Assembly (NCBI RefSeq): GCF_019633745.1
Contig: NZ_CP037968.1
Coordinates: 2,114,789-2,178,788 of the forward strand
DNA length: 64,000 nucleotides
Origin: Methanofollis formosanus
GTDB taxonomy: Archaea > Halobacteriota > Methanomicrobia > Methanomicrobiales > Methanofollaceae
Direction: 5' to 3'
Positions 49,406 to 58,420 of this stretch are shown here, one piece after another; the first letter of the stretch is position 1; each line of letters starts with the position of its first letter. The notes beneath the pieces were generated by a model. The model did no database searches. It saw nothing but the letters and a program-made list of their open reading frames with translations, and had not been told where the DNA came from. The position numbers and the translations under genes were made by a program.

Positions 49406-50106
49406 TCCAATTTTACCTTATCCCCCAGTTTTTCCCTGAACCGCAAATAGATCTTTGCGACTATGTCGCTATTATAAAACGTAAGGATATTTATCTTCTT
49501 TTTTCCATTCATAACTATCTCAAGCCTATATCTGCGGAATTCTTCACCTACTTTTCCTTTCGGAGCAGGTTTCACTGCTATGATATCCGTATATTTTATC
49601 ACGGTTTTCCAGTCAATACGAAAAAAGTAAAACAGAAATGATTTAATCTGCACTGAATCCTCTTTAAAGATGAAAACAGGCGTTATGTACCACATCAAGA
49701 TAAAAATTGTAATCACTACAAATGAGCAACTAGTATGATTGAAATCCACTTCATTTTTAATCAAGGAATAGATGATATCAAATGCAGGACTGAATGTAAA
49801 TATCATAAAAAATATTAATACTCCAATTGTTGGCTTGAAAAGCGATTGTCGGGTATCTTCCTGATCGGCCTCCTTGATCTCTTCTTCCTTCATCTCCTGT
49901 GCCAGTGATTTTTGATAGATTTGATAAATAATTGTTATAACAATATACGTTAAAATTCCCACGCCCGCAATACGTTGAAATAATCTGATTGTTTCAATAA
50001 GACCCGGGTCTTGTATGCCGATAACCGATGCCCAGGGAATAGCAAAAAGGACAAAAGCGCAGAGAATCAACAATACGTAACGTACGATTTCCTTTCTCTC
50101 CATCAT
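49402..50106 (-). CDS. AT-rich four-helix membrane protein between Rhs repeats
   Basis: This 234-residue protein has four hydrophobic segments: residues about 8-30 (LLILCAFVLFAIPWASVI), 44-62 (GVGILTYIVITIIYQIY), 92-112 and 124-146. It ends in a soluble domain of about 85 residues that resembles a bacterial PH-type beta fold. ATG 50106 has GAGGTG 9 bases upstream. Base composition is far more AT-rich than the neighbours, indicating transfer. Placement directly after rhs is where immunity genes usually lie, but I recognise no immunity family. Confidence 0.65.
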   Translation of the reverse strand: MMERKEIVRYVLLILCAFVLFAIPWASVIGIQDPGLIETIRLFQRIAGVGILTYIVITIIYQIYQKSLAQEMKEEEIKEADQEDTRQSLFKPTIGVLIFFMIFTFSPAFDIIYSLIKNEVDFNHTSCSFVVITIFILMWYITPVFIFKEDSVQIKSFLFYFFRIDWKTVIKYTDIIAVKPAPKGKVGEEFRRYRLEIVMNGKKKINILTFYNSDIVAKIYLRFREKLGDKVKLE

Positions 50107-50137
50107 CTTTGACAACACCTCATAAAAATTCTATTGA

Positions 50138-51486
50138 GTTTTTAGTCCCTCTTCATTGAATCCGTTCGATAACCCGATCACTTTCCACCGTTTGCAATGT
50201 GTTCCAGGGTGCTATCAACGCCTATTCCTAGGCCGGCATTAACGATGTTTCCAAAGCGACTTTTTTGTATTTCCTTCTGCATTTGTCTTCCGGTCAGTGC
50301 TGGGATTAAGGATTTTGGATTTCTTCCCACGTTTGGAGAAAATATTTTCTTTCCCACTCCTCCTGAAATCGCACCACCACCGGTAGAAACTGCAAGACCT
50401 TCCCAGGAGAATTCTTCCGTACTTCCTGGAACTCCTATTGAAGAAAGCTTGTTTTGTGTATAAGTATCAACACCATACTCAACTGCACCCCATGCAGCAC
50501 CAACAGCAACGGGGTTTAATGATCCCGCTGCGAGTGCAGCCGCCGATCCCCCGGCAAATCCACCCGCTGTACGACCTGCTAATGTGCACCAACTAAACGT
50601 GTTTTCACCAGTTGCTGCATAGGTTCCGATCACCCCCCCTATATACCATGCATCGTTAACAGCAGCGCCGGCAACACCCGGGACCCACCAGACCACTTTT
50701 CCGCTCGGATCCGTAAACCGGACAGGATTATTGTGAACGTACGTGTACCTGTTCAGGCTCGCGGGGACTGAAGCAAACCCGGTGAACGGATCCTTTGAAA
50801 TAAACCGCCCGGTTTCCGGATCATAATACCGTGCCCTGAGATAGATCAATCCGGTTTCAGGATCCATCTGTTCGCCGGTGAACAGGAAATCGTTATCCAC
50901 CGGATCGGTTGTAAGATCCGGTTCGCCAAAGGCATCGTACGAATACGAATTTACGGTGGATCCACTGCTGTCACTCAGATCGCGTACGCTTACCAGCCCA
51001 TCGTACTGATAATAGATCTGTCCTCCCGGAGGATCAGTCGTGGAGATCCGTTGCAGGCCATACAGGGAAAGAGATGTACCCTGTCCATCGGTTTCGGTAA
51101 GAACCTGTGGCAGGCCAGCGCTGACGTCCCATACATACTGGTTACTTTCTGTTGTATTCCCGCTGGTGACGGTTTTGCTGAGACGGTTGCCATCTCCGTC
51201 GTATGCAAAGGTAAGTGAGGTACTTCCCGGCACTGATACGCTGGCCAGTCTGCCGGCAGCATCATACCCATACGACGTTGTCCCATTGGCTTCATTCTTT
51301 TCAATACGGTTGCCGTTGTTGTCATAGGTGTAGGTGGTCCCGCCGGCACTCAGCAACCGGTCACCTGCATCGTACGTGTAGGAAATTGTCGAGCTCGCGT
51401 TACCGGCATTTGTGGCCATACTCAGGCGGTTGCCCATGGGATCGTACGTGTAGGTCACTGTTGTACCGGGGTACGTCACCGTGTGC
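50138..51486 (-). repeat. Direct repeat R, copy inside the full-length Rhs gene
   Basis: Partner of 48031-49379. The unique spacer between the two copies, 49380-50137, holds the membrane-protein gene and almost nothing else. Confidence 0.92.
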
Positions 51487-54400
51487 AGGCGGTTCAGTAC
51501 ATCATACTCGTATGCGGTAGTCAGGGATGAGTTGTCCGGCCCGGTTTCCGTGACCTGCAGGCGGTTCCCGACGGCATCCAGCGTATACGCGTACCCGGAG
51601 ACTACACTCGCTCCATCCTTATTGACCAGGTTAATCAAACGGTTGCCGTTATCATACGTGTATCCCGTCTCTCTCCCGTTGGGATACATCATGTTCACCA
51701 CATTGTCGTTCGCATCGTAACCATAACTGGTCGTGTTGCCGGTCCAGTCGGTCACGCCACTCAGCCTGTCAACGTTATCATATGCGTACGAAACCGTCCT
51801 GCCATCGGGATACGTCATCCCGATCCGGTTGCCGACAGGGTCATAGCCGTATTCCACAAGCTGACCGCCGGGACCGGTAACGCCTGTCAGCCGGTTGAGC
51901 TCGTCATATGCGTAACGCGTCGTCCCGGAACTGTCAGTCATCGCCAGCCGGTTCCCGACAGCGTCATAGGTATAACGAACCGTTGTCAGGTCGTGGTACG
52001 TTATTCCGGTGAGCCGGTTTAACGAATCATACGTGAGGTGGGTTGTGTCTCCATTATTGTCCGTGGAACTGATCGTATTGCCGGCTGCATCGTAGTTGTA
52101 ATTCGTGATATGTCCCAGGGGATCAGTAACGGCGGTCAGGCGGTGCACGGGATCATACGTGTATTGCGTGGTGTGGCCGTTCGCGTCGTTCATCGAAACG
52201 AGGTTATCCACGGAGTCATAGGTGTAACTCACCGTCCCGCTCAGGGGATCGGTGACTTCAGTGAGATGGTTGAGGGGATCATAGGTGTAACGTGTCGTGC
52301 TCCCCATGGCATCGGTAGAGCTGATCCGGTTCCCGACACCATCATAGCTAGAGGTCGCGCTATGGCCTAATGGATCGGTAATACTGAGAAGCCGGTCGAG
52401 TGCATCGTAACTGAACGAACTGGTCTTGCCTCTGGCATCGGTTGCACCAACCTGGCGCCCGACAAGATCATAGGAGAATGTTTCTGTATTCCCAACGGCA
52501 TCGGTGATGTCAATCGGATTGCCATAGGTGTCATAGGTATGGGTGGTACCATGCCCGTTGGCATCCTGGGCATTTATCACCTGTCCGTACTGGTCATACG
52601 TAAAAGTCGTAACAGATCCCAACGCATCGGTAATCTGAACGGGATTGTTGTTTGCGTCGTAGTCGAATGTTTCCTGGCGCCCCAATGCATCCGTGCTGCT
52701 CAGGAGGTTATTCTTTGAATCGTAGGTATGGGTGGAGCTGTGACCTGATGGATCGGTAACCTGGATGATGTTCCCGTTCGCATCATAGGAGGATGTAGTG
52801 GTATGGCCATTCGCATCGGTTGCGCTGATCCTGTTTCCGTTCCCGTCATATGCGTAAGAAATGATATTGCCCAGTGCATCAGTCTCATTGAGCTCCCAGA
52901 AGAGGTCGTTATAGGTGTACAGGGTACTCCTTCCTAACGGGTCGGTTTCGGTCGTTATCCGGTTCTTTGTATCATAACTGAACGTGGTTGCCGCATCCAG
53001 AGCATTGCTCTGGCTGACAACGCGCCCATTGCCATCATACGTATTGGTCACGATCTGGATTTCTCTGGGATTTGTTATTGAGGTCAGCCAGTGGTTCTCA
53101 TCGTACGTATAATCGAAATTTCCGCCATCAGGATTGGTATACCGGACCAGATTATCATCCGCATCATAGGTATACCTCAAAATCCTGCCTATGGGATCGG
53201 TGATTGAAATGATCCGTCCTGCTGCATCATAGGTGAAGGTCAGTTCTCTCCCGGAGGGATCTGTCACCTGAGTGAGATTATTGCCGGTATACGTAAGATT
53301 TATTTGATTCCCATTGGTATCCGCGATATTGATCAGCTGACCTGTCGGGGTAAAGAGATACGTTATGTGATCTTTTCGTTCAAGAGTGTAGGAACCATCT
53401 GCATTCCTGGTCAATATATCGAAGATTCCCGGGGGTGGAGAATAGGTGCCGTTGGAACTGGCATTATACACATCCGTGCGACTGTCTTCCCTGATCACCA
53501 GTATATCTTCACTGCCGTTGATTCCTGCCAGTTTCACGTTGTAATTAAATGTCCAACCGGAACCGAATGGCCCGCTCAGGGGATTCAGAGAATTGTAAGA
53601 ACGGGTAATTGCCAGGGGTAGTCCACGCCCCTCAATGAAGAGATCCTGATACTGGTAAACATAATTCCCGGTTGCGAGATTTACCGGCTCAAAGGAATAA
53701 GCGACATATGGGTTGGATCCTGGAGTGCCGGAAGTGCTCATATTCAGTAAACACGACTCAGTAAGATTTTCGAATATTGGTAATATTGACGATTGATTCT
53801 GCAGGTCGGCAATATACTCTTCCCAGGCGGAGTTACCTATAACATACGTATACGTCCCGGAAGATACCGTATTACCAATCTCGAACTTGCAGAAGTAACT
53901 ATACAAGCCAAAACCGTCATCATAAAGTTCAAGCGGAATAGATCGCCCACCAATAGGCAAACCATCGCCTATCAGATACTTGCCCTGAGGAGGTCCATTG
54001 GGATGACCGGCATCGATGAACCATCCACCGTTAAGTGAATAATGAGTCTCATCATACCACAGTTGACCTGTACCAGCAGCCGTAAACGCATCGTACCACG
54101 CCTGCAACTGCACAGAATTCTGATGAACAACAAAGGGATCCAGATCATACACCGCTACCAACCAATCAACAAACTCAGAATATGGCATAGAGTCACTGGT
54201 CTCCGAATACGCCGCCCACTCCACCATACTCTGACCACCCAGCCCTGAAGGACCGTACACCCAACCATCGTCAGTGAGATACGGGTTGATCCCAGAATCA
54301 ACGTTAACAGCCACCATAGAGTGTTGAACAGTAAACTTGTTGTAATAACCTGGAGCCGGGACAGTATAGTAAGTGGCGCCCTTATCAGGATCATAAATAA

Positions 54401-54551
54401 GACTCTCGTGGTCCCAAAAGGAAACAGCAGAAACAGGAGTAATCGCCAGAAGAAGTGCTATAAGAAGCGTTGTTGCAATTGTGGCGTAGTGATCGAGCAT
54501 AAGGGCCCGCGGGGCATCCTCCCCCCTGGCCCTATCTGACCCCTCAATCAT
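50178..54551 (-). CDS. Large secreted Rhs/YD-repeat protein
   Basis: About 1457 residues. A signal-peptide-like helix (HYATIATTLLIALLLAITPVS) lies near residues 20-42. A unique N-terminal domain is followed by a DUF6531-like segment (PVNLATGNYVYQYQDLFI, GLPLAITRSYNSL). About 35 YD repeats follow, then the Rhs core FTGEQMDPETGLIYLRARYY ending FTDPSGK. A Gly/Ala-rich C-terminal domain of about 170 residues completes it. Such shells normally encapsulate a C-terminal toxin; no catalytic motif is visible here. The start is uncertain: ATG 54551 has GTGAGG upstream and overlaps the previous gene, while ATG 54500 would give a more typical signal peptide. Confidence 0.85.
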   Translation of the reverse strand: MIEGSDRARGEDAPRALMLDHYATIATTLLIALLLAITPVSAVSFWDHESLIYDPDKGATYYTVPAPGYYNKFTVQHSMVAVNVDSGINPYLTDDGWVYGPSGLGGQSMVEWAAYSETSDSMPYSEFVDWLVAVYDLDPFVVHQNSVQLQAWYDAFTAAGTGQLWYDETHYSLNGGWFIDAGHPNGPPQGKYLIGDGLPIGGRSIPLELYDDGFGLYSYFCKFEIGNTVSSGTYTYVIGNSAWEEYIADLQNQSSILPIFENLTESCLLNMSTSGTPGSNPYVAYSFEPVNLATGNYVYQYQDLFIEGRGLPLAITRSYNSLNPLSGPFGSGWTFNYNVKLAGINGSEDILVIREDSRTDVYNASSNGTYSPPPGIFDILTRNADGSYTLERKDHITYLFTPTGQLINIADTNGNQINLTYTGNNLTQVTDPSGRELTFTYDAAGRIISITDPIGRILRYTYDADDNLVRYTNPDGGNFDYTYDENHWLTSITNPREIQIVTNTYDGNGRVVSQSNALDAATTFSYDTKNRITTETDPLGRSTLYTYNDLFWELNETDALGNIISYAYDGNGNRISATDANGHTTTSSYDANGNIIQVTDPSGHSSTHTYDSKNNLLSSTDALGRQETFDYDANNNPVQITDALGSVTTFTYDQYGQVINAQDANGHGTTHTYDTYGNPIDITDAVGNTETFSYDLVGRQVGATDARGKTSSFSYDALDRLLSITDPLGHSATSSYDGVGNRISSTDAMGSTTRYTYDPLNHLTEVTDPLSGTVSYTYDSVDNLVSMNDANGHTTQYTYDPVHRLTAVTDPLGHITNYNYDAAGNTISSTDNNGDTTHLTYDSLNRLTGITYHDLTTVRYTYDAVGNRLAMTDSSGTTRYAYDELNRLTGVTGPGGQLVEYGYDPVGNRIGMTYPDGRTVSYAYDNVDRLSGVTDWTGNTTSYGYDANDNVVNMMYPNGRETGYTYDNGNRLINLVNKDGASVVSGYAYTLDAVGNRLQVTETGPDNSSLTTAYEYDVLNRLHTVTYPGTTVTYTYDPMGNRLSMATNAGNASSTISYTYDAGDRLLSAGGTTYTYDNNGNRIEKNEANGTTSYGYDAAGRLASVSVPGSTSLTFAYDGDGNRLSKTVTSGNTTESNQYVWDVSAGLPQVLTETDGQGTSLSLYGLQRISTTDPPGGQIYYQYDGLVSVRDLSDSSGSTVNSYSYDAFGEPDLTTDPVDNDFLFTGEQMDPETGLIYLRARYYDPETGRFISKDPFTGFASVPASLNRYTYVHNNPVRFTDPSGKVVWWVPGVAGAAVNDAWYIGGVIGTYAATGENTFSWCTLAGRTAGGFAGGSAAALAAGSLNPVAVGAAWGAVEYGVDTYTQNKLSSIGVPGSTEEFSWEGLAVSTGGGAISGGVGKKIFSPNVGRNPKSLIPALTGRQMQKEIQKSRFGNIVNAGLGIGVDSTLEHIANGGK

Positions 54552-55071
54552 CGCCCTCACACTCCTCATCGTTCTGGTCACGCAGTATTGCAATCCTACG
54601 CTGCACCTTAGGCGATGCTAGGATCTCAGATGGCGATGCACGTTGTTGCCAGGTCAGTTTTCCCGTCGCCTTCTCGGTGGCGAGTGCACAGCGCGCCGGC
54701 AGCGATACAGGGCACCCCTCCTTCCCTATAATATCGGACGGGACCCGGAAATTCAAGGTGCTACCCATAATGGGATAAGGCCTGGTAGTAAGGGATATGA
54801 CCACATCAGTGGCATGTTTGAATTCATCGATCGAGTCCCCCGTTGGACGAGTCCCTCGAAGACGTATGTCGGTTGAAGGTATCGTTGTCTTCCTGAGATC
54901 GGCACTGAAAAGACGTTGGTGATTGCAACAAGGATACTCTTCACAGTTAGAAACGTGGGTTTCCTCCTGTAGATCATTATCGTAGGTCACGAACTGCCCG
55001 ATCTGCGGGCAGCTTCCTGCCGCTCCCGCTGGCAGGATGGGTGGCAGTGCCGGCAACATTGCTTTTTTCAT
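54544..55071 (-). CDS. Small exported protein upstream of rhs, unknown
   Basis: 175 residues. MKKAMLPALPPILPAGAAGSC resembles a short export signal with a cysteine, followed by two more cysteine-containing stretches (VSNCEEYPCCNHQRLF) and an acidic end (NDEECEGDD). A strong GGAGGAAG ribosome site lies 6 bases before ATG 55071, and its stop overlaps the rhs start, so the two genes form an operon. No family recognised; a chaperone or secretion helper for the Rhs protein is only a guess. Confidence 0.6.
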   Translation of the reverse strand: MKKAMLPALPPILPAGAAGSCPQIGQFVTYDNDLQEETHVSNCEEYPCCNHQRLFSADLRKTTIPSTDIRLRGTRPTGDSIDEFKHATDVVISLTTRPYPIMGSTLNFRVPSDIIGKEGCPVSLPARCALATEKATGKLTWQQRASPSEILASPKVQRRIAILRDQNDEECEGDD

Positions 55072-55114
55072 TATGTACTTCCTCCAATTTTTTGCTGATC
55101 TGGCATGCGAATCC

Positions 55115-55131
55115 GAACGGACTGTCCGTTC
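55115..55131 (-). promoter_or_regulatory. Perfect palindrome upstream of the Rhs operon
   Basis: GAACGGACTGTCCGTTC, two 8-base arms around one base, 44 bases before ATG 55071. It could be a repressor site or an mRNA hairpin. The AT-rich stretch at 55215-55250 upstream may hold the promoter. Confidence 0.5.
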
Positions 55132-55249
55132 TGGCATTATGGTGCGGGATAACTGTCTGGGGGCTGATAATCGCCTCCGGTGTATGATGCCGTGGCGGAC
55201 TCGTCAACAATTTGTTTTGTTATATCTCAAATTAATTTAATTTTACGAT

Positions 55250-55700
55250 CTGTGAAGGCGTCGCCTCACGACCGTTGGTGTAAAAGTGTCGTCCGCGACA
55301 TGACCGCTCATCCGGAACGGACCGCCCGACCCCCCTTTATAGCGAGCTCATCCCATAATTCACTGGACCATCATGGTGCATGCCGGGTGATCAGGCCAAA
55401 GAATGAGGACTCAGAGCGTTCATGCCCGGGAGAATCATCTTGAACGCCTCAATTCAGCGGGAGTAACCGTTCAACGGCATCGCCCATCTTGCGGAGTTCC
55501 GGATCAAATCAAAACGGCCGGTACGAGACCTCGCAGCCCGGGAACATCACTCCGGCGACGGGGTGGCGGCGCCCTCCGTTTCAAAATCAGCGTATTACCG
55601 AGTATCACTCTGAGTTCAAAGAGGTACGGAGTGTACGCATGGTTGATTTCCTTTTAACAGAATTGACGCCCTCCTCTTCATATGAGAGAAAGGTGTTTTC
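55250..55700. other. Intergenic stretch without recognised feature
   Basis: About 450 bases between the Rhs operon and the repeat cluster. I see no credible gene, tRNA or family repeat. It contains CGGAACGGACCGCC near 55315, which shares the GAACGGAC half-site of the palindrome at 55115. Confidence 0.4.
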
Positions 55701-55729
55701 TCAAAGGTGCATCATCGGAAAAAACAGTT

Positions 55730-55950
55730 TTTTGGGCTCTGTAGAATCGGGCATGAACCTTGGGCTCAAGTATATGGGATGAAAAATTTCTCGTCGCTTC
55801 ATCGCCGCCCCCCTATCCTCGTCGTGGGGGGTCCGGGGGCAGAGCCCCCGGCGCGAGACGGCAGGGAAGTTTCTGCAATTGAGGGCGGCACGTCTGATCA
55901 TCACGCCTTCTCACACCATACGCGCCGGATCTCCGGGACGATTTTCATGG
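55730..55950 (+). repeat. Composite GC-hairpin repeat, copy I1
   Basis: Starts with TTTTTTGGGCTCTGTAGAAT. Leader to 55795 (small hairpin region GAACCTTGGGCTC, then GGGATGAAAAATTTC). Type I module 55804-55889 with hairpin 55833-55851. Linker ACGTCTGATCATCACG and a decayed type II remnant (CCTTCTCACACC) follow. Confidence 0.82.
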
Positions 55951-55954
55951 TAAT

Positions 55955-56229
55955 TTTTCATGAACCCCAGGTTCAAGCATACGTGATGAAAATTTCTCGT
56001 CGCTTGATCGCTCTCTTTTCAAGACAGGAGAACCCGTGGAAACCTCACCCCATCGCCGCCCCCACCTATCTTCTGTCCGAGGGGGTCCGGGGGGCGCGGC
56101 CCCCCGGCGCGAGATGGCAGGGAAGATTCTATGATCGGGGCGGCACGTCGGATCATCACGCCTTCCCACATCTTCACGCCGGGGGCTCTGCCCCCGGAAC
56201 CCCCGGGATTGCGATTGGGCCGGGAAGGC
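55955..56229 (+). repeat. Composite GC-hairpin repeat, copy I2 (leader, type I, type II)
   Basis: Leader 55955-56035 with small hairpin TGAACC/GGTTCA and CATACGTGATGAAAATTTC. Type I module 56055-56144 with hairpin 56087-56107. 15-base linker CACGTCGGATCATCA. Complete type II module 56160-56229 with arms GCCTTCCC/GGGAAGGC and hairpin 56179-56197. This is the best complete example of the composite element. A partial tail (TCTCTGCGTATCG) follows to 56285. Confidence 0.85.
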
Positions 56230-56394
56230 AGAAGACAGAATCATTCAGAGGGTGTATTTCTTCTCTGCGTATCGTCCTTGAGGGATCCTGAAGAGGGTAA
56301 GTCATCATCCAGACGTGGAAAGCCGATCATCGGGATCATATTTCCATGAAAACCCCATTGAAATCAGAAATAGAATTCAATGTGTAGGTTTTCA

Positions 56395-56692
56395 TCGGTT
56401 CAGCATGGGGCTCTTGCCTCATGCATATGGGATGAAAATTTCCTGGTGGTCTCTGGTGGGTGGATTCTTGTTCCCTCTTCGGAGCATGAACCACATGGGA
56501 CCGCCACTTCATTGCCGCCCCTCGGCTATCCTCGTCGTGGGGGGTCCGGGGGGTGCAGCCCCCCGGCGCGAGATGACAGGAAAGATTCTGCAATTGGGGG
56601 CGGCACACCTGATCATTCCACCATGCCTTCCCAAACCTCGGTGCCGGGGCGCCGTCCCCGAAACCCCGGGATGAAGATTGAGGCGGGAAGGC
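56395..56692 (+). repeat. Composite GC-hairpin repeat, copy I3/I4
   Basis: Leader 56400-56445 (CATATGGGATGAAAATTTC). Type I module 56514-56604 with hairpin 56546-56566. Type II module 56625-56692 (arms GCCTTCCC/GGGAAGGC, hairpin near 56644-56660). Between leader and module I the usual connecting segment is replaced by unrelated sequence. Confidence 0.8.
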
Positions 56693-56790
56693 GGAAGAGA
56701 GTTCTGTCAGCCAGGTTGCTCTCCTGTGCCGACCTTTCGTTCTTGATGCCTCATAAAGTTACGAAAAAAAAGGGTACAATTATTGTTTTC

Positions 56791-57579
56791 TCAGAGCGCC
56801 CGGATCAGCGACGAACGAGTGACGACGCCGGCGACCCGGTTGTTCCCGTCGGAGATGACCACCGAACTGATCTTCTTCTTGAGCATCAGGTCGATGATCG
56901 CAGAGAGCGACTGCTCTGAGCCGACCGAGATGAGGGGTGCGGACATGATGTCGCGGACCAGGAGGTTCCGGATCCGGTGGTCCTGATATTTCCCCTCGAC
57001 GAGCTGACGGAAAGCCTGCATCGACCTGGCCACATCGGTCTCGGTGACGATCCCGATCGGGTCGCCGTTCTCGTCGGAGACGATGAACCTGGAGAGTCCC
57101 TCGTCCACCATCCGGCGGCGGAGATGGACGACCCGCTCCTCGGCGTTGATGGAGAAGACCGGTTCGGTCACCTCCTTGAGAGAAGTCGAGGGCTGGAGAA
57201 CCCGCAGGAGATCGCCGTAACTCACCTGGCCGATGAGTTTGTGGTCGCTATCGAAGACCACCACGATCTTTGCGTGCTGCAGGAGGGCGGGGAGGACTTC
57301 GATGCCCTGGTCCGGGTAGGCGGCAGTGTACTCGACTGAAACGGTGTTTGCGACGTGGATCTTGGTGGGTGAAATGTCGGAGTTCCGTTTCTTCCCGAGT
57401 TTGTCGGCGATCGCCTCCCGTGAGATGATGCCGATCACCGACCCGTTGTCGGTGACGATGAGGGGGTCGACATTCTCGTCCAGCATCTTTTCGAGAGCAT
57501 CGGTGATGGGTGCGGACTTGGCGATGGTGACTGGTTTGGTCATCACGTCCTTGATGTAGATGTACATGTCTTCGCTCAT
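56791..57579 (-). CDS. Four-CBS-domain protein (fifth in operon)
   Basis: 262 residues forming two Bateman modules. Repeats read KDVMTKPVTIAKSAPITDALEK, then three further units, each ending in a GIIS/GQVS/GIVT/GVVT strand such as DPIGIVTETDVARSM. CBS pairs usually bind adenosine nucleotides or SAM and act as sensors. No enzyme or membrane domain is attached. ATG overlaps the previous stop by 4 bases. Confidence 0.93.
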   Translation of the reverse strand: MSEDMYIYIKDVMTKPVTIAKSAPITDALEKMLDENVDPLIVTDNGSVIGIISREAIADKLGKKRNSDISPTKIHVANTVSVEYTAAYPDQGIEVLPALLQHAKIVVVFDSDHKLIGQVSYGDLLRVLQPSTSLKEVTEPVFSINAEERVVHLRRRMVDEGLSRFIVSDENGDPIGIVTETDVARSMQAFRQLVEGKYQDHRIRNLLVRDIMSAPLISVGSEQSLSAIIDLMLKKKISSVVISDGNNRVAGVVTRSSLIRAL

Positions 57580-58415
57580 TTTGCCACTTCCTGTAAGATA
57601 TTGTCCCGTTTCACGATACCGAGGATTTCGTTTCCTCGAGTAATGACCACGCTGTTGATGCGGTGGTCGACCATCATTTGCACCGCCTCGGCGGCGGTGG
57701 TCTCGGGGGGAGCGGTCAGGACCGGGTGGGTCATGAAGTCCTCCGCGATTGCCGAGACTTCAGCTACATACCTGAATGCCTTTCTTCCACCAGATGCTTC
57801 TTTCCTCAGCATTTTTATATCTTTTTCGGGTATGCCCCCGGACTCGTTCGCGTATTCGAAGAATGCGAGGTTGGTTTCGGTGATGATACCCGCGAGGGTT
57901 CCGTTGTTGTTGATAACAACCAGTTTTTCATCCCGCTCTGAGAGGAGGTCGATGATGTGGTCGAGGGAGTGATAACGGTTCACGATCACGGCCTCCTCCA
58001 TCAGACCGGTGACCGGCACGCTGAGGGTGCCCGCCGCCTCCGACCTGAGGACATCTGCCTTGGTAACGATACCGAGGAGTTCTCCCTCTTTGACCACCGG
58101 CAGGCCGCTGACCATCCGGTCGATCATGATGGCGGCGACGTCCCGGATCCCGGTCTCCGGCCCGATGGTCATGGGCTCGTGGGTCATCAGAATGGAGACC
58201 GGGATGCGGTCGATCGGCCTTCTCCGCCAGACCGGTTCGGTCTGACGGAGGCGATGGCCAAGATCCTTTTTGGTGATGATCCCCACGATGTGGTCCCCTT
58301 CCATGACCGGAAGGCGAGAGATCTTGTGTTTGATCATCAGGTTTCTCGCATACGCGGCCGTGTCATCTGGCGCGACCACTCTGACCGGTGATGACATCAC
58401 CTCCTCCGCCTTCAT
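57576..58415 (-). CDS. Four-CBS-domain protein (fourth in operon)
   Basis: 279 residues, four CBS units (AEEVMSSPVRVVAPDDTAAYA; SILMTHEPMTIGPETGIRDV; a central LMEEAVIVNRYHSLDHI; AEDFMTHPVLTAPPETTAAE). A longer helical linker (residues about 200-225, GIPEKDIKMLRKEASGG) separates the third and fourth. ATG 58415 has AGGAG 8 bases upstream; GTG 58424 overlaps the previous stop and is an alternative. Confidence 0.92.
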   Translation of the reverse strand: MKAEEVMSSPVRVVAPDDTAAYARNLMIKHKISRLPVMEGDHIVGIITKKDLGHRLRQTEPVWRRRPIDRIPVSILMTHEPMTIGPETGIRDVAAIMIDRMVSGLPVVKEGELLGIVTKADVLRSEAAGTLSVPVTGLMEEAVIVNRYHSLDHIIDLLSERDEKLVVINNNGTLAGIITETNLAFFEYANESGGIPEKDIKMLRKEASGGRKAFRYVAEVSAIAEDFMTHPVLTAPPETTAAEAVQMMVDHRINSVVITRGNEILGIVKRDNILQEVAK

Positions 58416-58420
58416 CTCAT

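Noticed and set aside
55701-56674. Several 60-190 codon frames in the repeat cluster, with recurring peptides such as RRGLCPRTPHDED
   Set aside because: The recurring peptide comes from the repeat DNA in whichever frame happens to be open. Frames are not conserved between copies, so coding is not supported.
55730-56692. CRISPR array
   Set aside because: Repeats are long, irregularly spaced, in both orientations and made of several modules. No short identical repeats with uniform spacers and no cas genes.
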